From Diogma glabrata (taxonomy: Eukaryota; Arthropoda; Insecta; Diptera; Cylindrotomidae), in contig OY856187.1 in NCBI GenBank assembly GCA_963693315.1, forward strand, positions 117,593,166-117,657,165: DNA of 64,000 nt, in the 5' to 3' direction. Each line of letters starts with the position of its first letter. Position 1 is the first letter of the stretch. The notes beneath the pieces were generated by a model. It was not told where the DNA came from. It saw only the letters and a list, made by a program, of their open reading frames with translations, and ran no database searches. The position numbers and the translations under genes were made by a program. This document shows, one piece after another, positions 56,701 through 64,000 of the stretch.

Positions 56701-59567
56701 ACTAATTAAAAACTACAAAAGGTAATTTCCTTATATACATTCTGCCTAATCTCTAGAAATTTCGCGGTCACTTTTTAGAAACCTTGAGAAAATATTAGAA
56801 TATTCGATTATTTTACGTTACGTTGATTTGATTCATTAAATCATTTGTTTTGTGTAGACCTTAATTCTAAGAACAAGTACAACAACAACAACACTATTCA
56901 TTTCATTCACTTTCTGTTGTGTTTTGTTGATTTTATTTTCCTGGAAGTGACCGTAATCGTCTAGATTTTTCTGTACTCGTAACAATATGTTTTATAGAAC
57001 ATAAATACAAATAAAAAACGAAAAATTACAAAACAAACATTAAATCAAATTTGAAAAAAAAGTCAACAAAAAGTGAATATTAGCTCAATTAGGGTTTTTA
57101 AAACCTAAAATATGCAAAATTAAGATTTATTTATTATACGACACATCAATTATAATAATTTAAATAAAATTTGAATGTGTATGTGTAATCATATTTAAAT
57201 TTAATAACATACTAACACTCAGACTGCAAACTAAAATAAGTTGTCTAGACCGATTCAGAAGATATTGAAAGGTGAAGATATCATTAAAATGTTAATATCA
57301 AAAATGATCTCCAACACAACAGTCAACAACCTAACCTATTGGTAAGATAAAAGGTCAGTATTTGTTTGATGAACACCGACCACTATATACAAGACACCTC
57401 AAAAGCAAATTTGTTCTATATTTCTTCTATGTTAACTGAAACATTTTACCAAAGATTCGTCAATGGCTGTTGTTGTGATATATTTAAAAGAATAAGATAA
57501 AGCTAGTTGCAGAAGATACAAAAACCTTATGCTCTAAGTTTCAACAAAATTGAATGTCAGGACTGAGTGTTATTGAAGTTGAAAAAAACAGTTGTTCAAC
57601 GATCCACAGATATCCTCCCCGACTCCTTTGCCAAATTTTGAAAAACCTCATATTTTCTATATTCAAATAAACCCGAATGCGTTTGCAGCTCATTTTAATT
57701 CAAAAGTTTCATCAAGATCTCATGCGTTTGCGTAACGAAAATAACAACTATTTTTCAAATTTTCTTTAAAACTCAAAAAGTAAGATAGCAATTGTTTATA
57801 CAAATGTCATTATAAATAGTTGACATGATGACAAACAAAATTGGAGGTAAATGGTCTTGATGGCGTTATTTATTCTCGTAATATTTGCAAGAGCTAATTT
57901 TCAGTTTTTTGGAAACCACTAAAAAAGAAATGAACCGATTTCGTTAGAAAAGGACTGGGCTGTAAGTTACGTCCCTAAGATACATCGATTGTGACCTTTG
58001 CCGTTGAAATCGGATCATCCGTTGTTGAGAAAGCGTTGGACAAATTTTTGTCCACATACGACGATATACACGCACATACACACACATACATACTGCCAGC
58101 TAAAAAAAACCTAAACAGTTTTAGGAGGTCTTGAAACAATCAAAAATTCCTATTTCGAAAGTCGACCCAAAAACAAATATCGTATCTACCACATGGATTC
58201 AAATCAGTGGAGTATTGAAGGAAACTGGTTTGAATTCATTCATGTGAACAAAAATTTCAGGAAAAACGTTAAACTCAGTCTTGATAATTTTTTTTTAAAT
58301 AAACTTACTTATTTCTTTTGTTGTTTGATGTGTAATCTTTTCATTACTACAAAATTCTCTATCATCATCATTAGTTTGATTACGACAAGCCTTAATTGAG
58401 ATTGAATACATTGTATAATGTCGTAAATCTCTAATAACATATGACAACGTCGATGCGTTTACAACTTTATAAAATAATACATATATTCCATCTTCTTTAA
58501 TTGATACAGTTTCTTCAGCATTCTGCTTACGAGGGTTAGAGAGATTTGTAGTCGGAAATTCAAATTCTTTGTTACTTAGGGGCGCCATTGTTGCGTTGTC
58601 AAATGGAGGAATTTGACGTTTCTTACGACTTGATGACGGATGACGTCTAAAATTATAAAGAAAAGAAAATGCAAAATGGTAATAATTTGAGCAACAAACA
58701 TACTAAGAGTAATATGAAACAAATGTAAAAATAATGTTTTATAATTTTTTTTTTTAAATGAGTGCAAGCATGAAATTTTTAGTGTTAATGTTTTTTTATA
58801 GAAAAATGTATTAATAAACAAACAATCAAAAATTTTGCAGATATATATTCCAGTTTATTTGACATCAATGTAAAAGCACATTACCAAATTAATTTTTATG
58901 GATACAAATAAAATTTTATAATTAAAATGATCCTTTTATTTTGTACTTCTGGTCTTTCATGCATACACAGACCACAAATCTATCTGTAATTCACTTTTTT
59001 ACTTTAGAATACTACCTTTTTCGATCAGAAAAGTGGAACAAACACATGCATATTTTAATAAGTCTAACGGTGTTTTAATATTTAAGTTTGTTATAATGCG
59101 CTAATTACTTCTTATATAAACTAGAACTTTTTGAAATAAAGTATTGAAGCGGTCGGTTGAATTGGGTAATTATGTCGAGATCAAACCTATTTGAGGTCAT
59201 TAAAAATACAGAAATCTTCTGTGTTTTTATGAATACCTACGACAATTCATTTATACAAAGAACTTTTATAGTTCAATAGAAGAGATTAGTAGAAATAATC
59301 TGATATCAACAAATCAAGTAAACAGATCATTGATATTCAGATTAGATAACTTTAATGGATTTAAAGATTCGAGCTAACAGCCTAATCTAAATTCATCATT
59401 TCTAACATAAGATGACATGCCGGTAGTATAAATTTCTGATTGTATTTATATACATATGTATACGAAAAAAATCTCAATGAAATTGAGTAAATATGCGGTG
59501 TATATTTTTTTGTCCATAAATTTTAAAAGTTTACCTTTCTGCAATCTCATTATCTTTCGTCATATTC
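50304..59567 (-). CDS. InR: Insulin receptor-like tyrosine kinase, eight 3' exons (5' part outside window)
   Basis: Exons 59567..59535, 58646..58309, 54093..53783, 53718..53161, 53097..52798, 52743..52500, 51685..51526 and 50751..50304 join in one frame with matching intron phases throughout. They give 796 residues to the stop at 50304. The order is: end of the alpha chain, SSRKKRQ cleavage site, fibronectin III repeats, transmembrane helix, juxtamembrane NPEY, full kinase, short tail. The protein binds insulin-like peptides outside the cell and phosphorylates substrates such as IRS/chico inside, driving PI3K/Akt growth signalling. All kinase signatures are intact, so this is a working gene. 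The large intron 54094..58308 holds a solo LTR and a gypsy remnant. L1, furin-like, L2 and the first fibronectin domain must lie beyond 64000. Confidence 0.95.
51526..51685 (-). CDS. InR: InR tail exon with tandem NAGNAG acceptor
   Basis: Encodes [40 protein letters not shown] and [11 protein letters not shown]. The phrase DDVTTPLR recalls the region just after the kinase in Drosophila InR. The donor is AAG|GTGAGA at 51526/51525. The acceptor reads ATAGTAG|CC: either AG (exon from 51685 or from 51682) keeps the frame, giving Leu-Ala or Ser at the junction. Confidence 0.88.
51828..51923 (+). mobile_element. MITE family copy B, in an InR intron
   Basis: TTATGTACCAAGGGTGTAAA at the left and TAACTTTAAGCCTATGGTGC at the right are roughly inverted. 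The middle contains GAGACGTTAGTCGA, shared with copies A and C. Non-coding. Confidence 0.7.
52134..52254 (+). mobile_element. MITE family copy C, in an InR intron
   Basis: TTATGTACCAAGGCTGCAAA at the left and TAACTTTACACTTGTGGTAC at the right are inverted counterparts. The middle GAGACATTAGTCGAGGAACA with GCTAGGGCTGAAA matches copy A on the other strand. Surrounding GGAAG(T)GTAAAATAGTT phrases repeat on both sides of copies B and C, implying a local duplication. Confidence 0.72.
52500..52743 (-). CDS. InR: InR exon: C-terminal lobe of the kinase
   Basis: Encodes [40 protein letters not shown] (the RCWQ and Arg of kinase subdomain XI), [13 protein letters not shown] and [20 protein letters not shown]. 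The acceptor is CTGTAG (52744..52749) and the donor GTACGT (52499..52494). Ends in phase 1. Two flanking introns are 54 bp and 814 bp. Confidence 0.94.
52798..53097 (-). CDS. InR: InR exon: catalytic core of the kinase
   Basis: Exactly 100 codons, phase 0 on both sides. It holds HRDLAARN (catalytic loop), [20 protein letters not shown] (metal-binding DFG and the three autophosphorylated tyrosines of the activation loop), [10 protein letters not shown] (APE motif) and [13 protein letters not shown]. Every residue needed for catalysis is present. Small flanking introns: 63 bp upstream and 54 bp downstream. Confidence 0.97.
53161..53718 (-). CDS. InR: InR exon: transmembrane helix, juxtamembrane segment and kinase N-lobe
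   Basis: 186 codons, phase 0 on both sides. Residues [20 protein letters not shown] form the membrane helix, followed by basic IRRKY. The juxtamembrane region contains NPEYVSMQY (NPEY docking site for PTB-domain substrates). Then come [13 protein letters not shown] (glycine-rich loop), CAIKTVNE (ATP-anchoring lysine), [11 protein letters not shown] (alpha-C glutamate), [20 protein letters not shown] (hinge) and LKRILQ. Donor GTAACT at 53160; acceptor TTCTATAG at 53719. Confidence 0.96.
53783..54093 (-). CDS. InR: InR exon: membrane-proximal fibronectin III domain
   Basis: Begins by completing the codon from the upstream exon (A+AA, Lys), then [40 protein letters not shown] and [20 protein letters not shown] ending KKYIYV. 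The WxPPxxPNGxIxxY and GNYSVxxxATSLAGxG motifs are those of the last FnIII repeat of insulin receptors. Donor GTATGT at 53782. Phase 0 at its end. Confidence 0.94.
54480..54893 (+). pseudogene. Decayed Ty3/gypsy pol C-terminus in an InR intron
   Basis: On the plus strand [17 protein letters not shown], then [20 protein letters not shown], a stop, [10 protein letters not shown] and [20 protein letters not shown] follow the order of a gypsy integrase tail (VR..LQPPYxGPFxVxxRxxKxFxxxxxGK, then IDRLKPA). A Pro/Ser-rich end follows to TAG at 54892..54894. Stops and a shift show decay. It lies antisense to InR. Just beyond it, 54887..54930 repeats (A)GGCGAACATAGCTTTAAT twice. Confidence 0.62.
56352..56988 (-). 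mobile_element. Solo LTR in the large InR intron, with ATAT duplication
   Basis: The LTR 56356..56984 reads TGTTACG...GTAACA and is the reverse-strand copy of the LTR at 205..864. It is flanked by ATAT on both sides (56352..56355 and 56985..56988). No internal sequence is present, so the element was removed by LTR-LTR recombination. It is in the same transcriptional direction as InR and retains a TATA-like box near 56737..56729. Confidence 0.93.
58309..58646 (-). CDS. InR: InR exon: alpha/beta cleavage site and start of the beta chain
   Basis: The acceptor ATTTTAG (58647..) is followed by [24 protein letters not shown] is a furin-type proprotein convertase site that separates alpha and beta chains. 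Downstream is the insert-domain/FnIII text [40 protein letters not shown] and [21 protein letters not shown]-glycosylation sequons include NAT, NLS and NAS. Donor GTAAGT at 58308. The exon starts with one base of a split codon (phase 2 intron) and ends in phase 1. Confidence 0.92.
59535..59567 (-). CDS. InR: InR microexon, 33 bp, just upstream of the cleavage-site exon
   Basis: On the minus strand ATTATTTTCCAG (acceptor) is followed by 33 bases and then GTAAAC (donor, 59534). In the phase required by the next exon it reads [10 protein letters not shown] plus a split Arg, joining to [12 protein letters not shown] without a stop. Both flanking introns are phase 2 and 33 is divisible by 3, so including or skipping it keeps the frame. 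It adds a glycosylation sequon, NMT. Support is from splice signals, phase and position only; there is no domain to confirm it. Confidence 0.6.
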
Positions 59568-62035
59568 CTGGAAAATAATATACATACAATTATAGTTTAT
59601 TCAATAACCGTTCAAATTATTTATAAATATTTTAAAGATCAAAATTGATCAAATTCAAAAGAAATAATTAAAAACTAACTATATCTTAAAAAACGAAGTT
59701 GCCCAAGTTAACGATAACTTTCCCTACCATTATAACATAAAACATAGATCTGTTAGATCGTTATCACTAATTGTGTTGTTTTCATTCTCTTATCCATATT
59801 AATTTCAAACATTTCAATGATTTCTTCCCAAAGATTTTATTTCCTAGCTAATCAACGATAATAAAAACTACAAAATCGTCTTTTTTCTACGTTTTAAAAA
59901 CTAGTTAAATTTATATGACAAAAACAAATTGTGCATGCAGTTAAAAGCTTGATTATATAAAATTTTAAAATACGCTAAATATTACACAACGCCAACAATA
60001 CATATATACCATGGAAAGTATAATTCTATAACTACCAAGTACTACTTAATGAACAATATTCAAACCCTGTTTACCTGATATTATGCAATCAACGAGCACA
60101 AACAGACAACATTGAATTATAAACATTGAATAAATATCAAACGTTTGTTCACATATAAAACACACAATTGAAAAACATAAATAACAAGTATTTTCTACTA
60201 ACAATTACCACGTTTTCATGAGGAATTCAAAACGATTTAAAAACCAAATTCGGATTGAGTACACAATGAAAACCGCTACAATTACTGTTTTGAAAACGAT
60301 TTTTATTTAAATACGATCCCCTGGGATCGTATCAATATTTCAATATCCAAAAATTTATGAAAACACTTATTTGGATTCAGTCATGCGAAGTAAAGAAAAA
60401 AAAACAAAAACATCAAAATGAACCAAATTTACCTGAATTTAAAATGTTTTATTTTATCAACTGCTTTTGTATTGATGTAAAAAATCAAGTACCAGCAAAG
60501 AAATTTTATTACTTTATTTCGTCAATACTAAATTCCACAGTTTTTCGATACAGTTTTAAAAATGTTTTCAAATTGTTTTCAATTATGCCATGAAAACACT
60601 TTATACATAGTTTGAATACGGAATAAGAATTGAAATCATTTTGGATCTACATGAAAACGTAGTAAATACATATCCCAAAATCGAAATTATGGCAATATTT
60701 AAATAAGAACCTAGACAATTTAAAACGCTTATAATCTTGCGTTCATCCACCGATAGAAAAAAATGATATATTTCTCATTTGGGGAAAAAACCAAGGACTG
60801 TGATTCTTTTCCACAAACACCTGAAAGTATTAAAAGTTAACTTAATTTATCTGCAGAGCACTTACAACGATATAGGTAGAAATGCATCTTCCTAGGGTGG
60901 ATTTTACAAATTACTCATATACGCTACTGCAAACATTCCGTAAGATAAAGAAAAAACAAACCCAGAAATTGCAAAAAATCATAAAGCACACCATGTGGAA
61001 AAGTAGTAATATTAATACAAAATTCGTCCAGAGCTTCTTAGTTCACTTTGAGCAACATAAAGACTGAGAACGATATTTGGAGCTACCATGTCTGGATTCT
61101 GGAAGGACGGTTTTATATATAAAAACTGACCGATAATTTCATAGAATGGTAACATGAAAACGAAGAGACATAAAGTTTGAAAACTCTTCCATAGAGAATA
61201 AAAACAAACGACTAGAGTACCAAGTAGCTATAATCAATTATAATCATTTGGACACAATCGAGTCATTCGAACCGTAAAAGGCAACAAGTGATGGTATTTG
61301 ACCGGTTGCTCAAAAATTCAACTTAAGAGAGAAAAAACTCAGCTTAAGTAGGTAATAAATAGTGATAAAATTTCAATTTTAAAACACGAATCGTCTCGGC
61401 GGCGTACTAGATAGCGTGTCTGCCAACAAATTCGAACCATAACATTACAGAAAAAGAGAAATAGAGTTTTTCTATAAGAAAAATCCAAAATATACTTTCG
61501 AATTGAAAAATGCAAATATGTAATTTCTAATATAAAACCTATTCAAAATTCAAATCTAGTGAATTATAATTATAAACCAGTTCATGTACACATAAGTCGT
61601 TCATTTATACAGAAATATATAATTGAGCAAAACCTAGTTTCTTAACAGACATGTTATTGTAAGTCACTAGAACTGAATTTATTTATTTGAATTGAATAGA
61701 TCTATTGGTATTTGAATAAAATGTTGAATTAAAATTGGCGATCTTACAACACTATAAGAAGGAATGTGTCTTTTATATTCATATATTCATTCGATGTTAA
61801 CTTAGTTGAAGTTTAAAAAACCCGTAAAACGTTTTGTTAAAGTAACGAAAAAGACAAAAAGACACCAGAGTTGATAAACTAAAATTATGAACATTTTAAC
61901 AAATTTTAAGTTGGTTAAATAACTTAAAATAATGATGGTTTGGTTTCCAGTTTAAATTAATTTAAAATAATTTATTTAAAATAAATTTAATAATTTTTAT
62001 GCTTTAGCAACTTTTTTAATAATATTTTGTTACAT
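59568..62035. other. Probable InR intron, no exon recognised
   Basis: I looked for further InR exons ending in phase 2 with a GT donor on the minus strand and found none without stops. A tRNA-like phrase (GGCGGCGTACTAGATAGCGT and a nearby TTCGAACCATAA) at 61396..61445 suggests another SINE head. Otherwise AT-rich. Confidence 0.4.
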
Positions 62036-62589
62036 GTTTCAACCATAAATGGTCATTCTCAAACATTTAAAAATATTATGAATCAAATAAAAACATTTTT
62101 CATTCAACAAAATTTTTGTTTGATAAAAAGCATACTATAGAAAATTTTAATTGAAATAACTAGAATGAAAATTATTTTTATAAACAAATTTTAGAAGCTT
62201 ACTATTTTAATTTTATGAATGAAATATGATTTTTAACAGAAATTTTAATTGAATTATTCCAAAACAGAATTGTATAAAATATTTGAATTAAAAGAAAGTT
62301 TGTCATTTAAAATTAAATTTGGTTGTGTTTTGAACCCTTTGTAAATTTCAAATTCTTCAAGAGAGTCCATTAAAACACCTTGATTACATAAATGTAAAGC
62401 CTTCAAATTTTGTTCAAAATTGGTATAATTATGATTGTTATCGACTAAATGGTTTGCAAAAATAGACTTTAGATTTTGTTTGTTTTTCTTCATTGGAAGA
62501 TGCTCTTTGAATCTATCTTTGAAACATCTGCCGGTTTTCCCGATGTAAAACTTTCCACAAGAATCACATTTAATTTTATACACTCCTGA
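62036..62589 (-). mobile_element. Penelope-like element, 3' part
   Basis: The coding end (62254..62589) is followed leftward by an AT-rich region with a hairpin block (ATGACCATTTATGGTTGAAA on the minus strand, about 62063..62043). The fragment stops abruptly near 62590 where the jockey-like LINE begins. The left border is not defined. Confidence 0.7.
62254..62589 (-). pseudogene. Penelope-like GIY-YIG endonuclease domain (fragment)
   Basis: The frame is open and reads SGVYKIKCDSCGKFYIGKTG, RCFKDRFKEHLPMKKNKQNL, FANHLVDNNHNYTNFEQNLK and LMDSLEEFEIYKGFKTQPNL, ending NSVLE. GIY-type VYK, YIG, the Arg of DRFKEH and the Glu of EEFEIY fit a GIY-YIG nuclease. The Cys-x2-Cys with later His residues is the zinc-finger-like pattern typical of Penelope-like retroelements. 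The nuclease nicks target DNA for reverse transcription. The reverse transcriptase half is missing, cut at the LINE junction. Confidence 0.85.
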
Positions 62590-63742
62590 ACAAGATTCTA
62601 ATTAACATCTCAAAAGCATTTGATCGAATTTGGCATGCCAACTTGATCAACAAGCTCGTTGCGTACGGTTTTCATCCCGCAGTCGTGAAGTTGATTCAAA
62701 ATTTTCTCTCTAACCGATACATCTCGGTATCTATAGATGACTTTTCTTCTGAGTCTAAATTAATAACCACTGGTGTACCCCAAGGCTCAGTTTTATCTCC
62801 CACTTTATTTTTAATTTATATCAACGAACTGTTGCAAATCACCAGTAACCCAATGAATAGTTTTGCAGATGATAGTACACTGCACAAGTCATTCGTCTTC
62901 CTATCTTCAAAGGGTAAAATGCATGAACGAATAAATCCCGTCCGGAGAGACGCTGCCATAAATGTAAACGAGGACCTAAAAAAAAACGCCGATTGGGGTG
63001 ACAAAAATTTGGTCAATTTTAATTCCACCAAAACACAGCTATTGATTGTTTCCAGATCAAAGACCGAGTTTCCCAACGATATTTCAATTAATATGTGTGA
63101 CGACCAAATAGACGAATGTGAAAGCATTCGTTTATAGGGAGTCACAATATCCAATGACTTACTCTGGAACGATCATATAATGGCCATGGCAAAGAGCGCG
63201 TCAAGAAAACTCGGTTTCCTCAATAGATGTAAAAAATATTTTACTTCGCATCAATTACTCCACATTTATAAGTCCTATATTCGTCTCTGTATGGAGTATT
63301 GTTGTCCTGGCTCTTTTGGACTCTGTTCAAAAGCGAGCTATACGAATTGTTGGTGATCGAGATTTAACATTAGATCTTGATTCCCTGCAACATCGTCGCA
63401 CTGTTGCTGATCTCGTTGTTTTTTATAAATATCGTCACCAGCAGTGGTCGGATGAAATCAGGTCCATAATGCCTCAGACATATGTTTTTCCCCGTTTTAC
63501 TCGTCAATCGGTTTGTAGAATGCAAAGGGATTTCTTTATGCGTACATCGTACACATGGAATGCTTTGCCCGAATCAATAGTCTCGAGTGCCTTCAATCCA
63601 CAAAGATTTAAAAAAAGCGTCCACCTATACCTCAAGACGCATGTTGTTGTGGGACCTACGTCTTAAAAGGTATCTATGTGTTGTTGTGACACATTTTGTA
63701 ATTCCTACTACACAACACTTCTTATTAAAAAAAAAAAAAAAA
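62590..63742 (+). mobile_element. 5'-truncated jockey-like LINE with poly(A) tail
   Basis: Starts within the reverse transcriptase (KILINISKAFDRIWHANL, from about 62592) and ends in an A16 tract at 63727..63742. It abuts the Penelope fragment directly, consistent with insertion into it. The sequence right of the tail does not show the rest of the Penelope frame. Confidence 0.8.
62592..63666 (+). pseudogene. Jockey-like LINE reverse transcriptase remnant
   Basis: NISKAFDRIWHANLINKLVA (motif A), ITTGVPQGSVLSPTLFLIYI (motif B) and MNSFADDSTLHKS (motif C, ADD) are followed by NFNSTKTQLLIVSRSK and SIRL, a TAG at 63135..63137, then GVTISNDLLWNDHIMAMAKS and LGFLNRCKKYFTSHQLLHIY in frame. A shift or deletion near 63305 leads to LDSVQKRAIRIVGDRDLTLD and TRQSVCRMQRDFFMRTSYTW, ending HVVVGPTS (TAA 63664..63666). 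The order fits a jockey-group ORF2. The stop and deletion make it inactive. Confidence 0.85.
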
Positions 63743-64000
63743 TAAATTATTTTAAAATAAAATTATGATTTTAACGTGACAGGCAAAACAATTTTTTACC
63801 TAATCGCAAGTCGAAGGCTAGAGACCTGACTCTGATTAGAAGAACGCCAATTCAATTCTCGAACTCAAATTGAGAGAATTGTTTATAACGCAAAGCAAAT
63901 AATAGGTAATACTTGCATTTGTGAAATTCAATAATATATATTGTTTTTTCTTAAAAACCTTAAACCATAAAACCTAAACCATTAATTGTTGCCATAGTTC
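63743..64000. other. Gene-free AT-rich right edge
   Basis: No gene recognised. A weak inverted repeat, CAATTC...GAGAGAATTG, lies near 63850..63880. Confidence 0.35.

Noticed and set aside
60865..60960. Possible further InR exon on the minus strand (TTTGCAG ... GTAAGT)
   Set aside because: All three frames contain stops between the candidate acceptor and donor.

Overview
The window reads as AT-rich nuclear DNA from an insect. The only host gene I can establish is the 3' two-thirds of an insulin-receptor tyrosine kinase (InR) on the minus strand. Eight exons at 59567..50304 join in one continuous reading frame of 796 residues through consensus splice sites. The frame covers the end of the alpha chain, a basic furin-type cleavage site, fibronectin III domains, a transmembrane helix, the complete kinase and a short C-terminal tail. 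The kinase is strongly insect-like. I do not fix the order; Diptera is possible but the TE set does not discriminate.

Almost everything else is transposon-derived. 1..864 is the 3' end of a Ty3/gypsy-type element; its LTR recurs as a solo LTR inside an InR intron (56356..56984, target duplication ATAT) and as a half LTR (48975..49312). 1379..2365 is a dead hAT transposase interrupted by a 95-bp MITE with a clean 5-bp duplication. About 3640..4560 is a decayed gypsy leader and gag. 6735..7859 is a TIR-bounded element carrying an ORF I cannot identify. 7960..9165 is a decayed Helitron helicase. 10993..16397 is a complete-ended, apparently very young LTR element on the minus strand with equal 1647-bp LTRs and an internally deleted gag-pol; it lies beside a LINE ribonuclease H fragment (16402..17450).

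From 17.7 to 48.5 kb there are no clear host genes. This stretch holds MITEs and palindromes, a 370-bp GA microsatellite, two related copies of a tandem-repeat module (20.7-21.6 and 26.0-27.3 kb), a 1.84-kb foldback element (33588..35426), minisatellites, a Helitron-type 3' terminus, a hAT 3' fragment and an uninterrupted 433-codon LINE reverse transcriptase with poly(A). The far right holds a Penelope-like GIY-YIG endonuclease fragment abutting a 5'-truncated jockey-like LINE.

The two observations I consider most worth following are: (1) a 33-bp frame-preserving InR microexon just upstream of the alpha/beta cleavage site, the same place as the regulated exon 11 of mammalian insulin receptor; and (2) the TIR-bounded element at 6.7-7.9 kb, which has coding material on both strands but no transposase I recognise.
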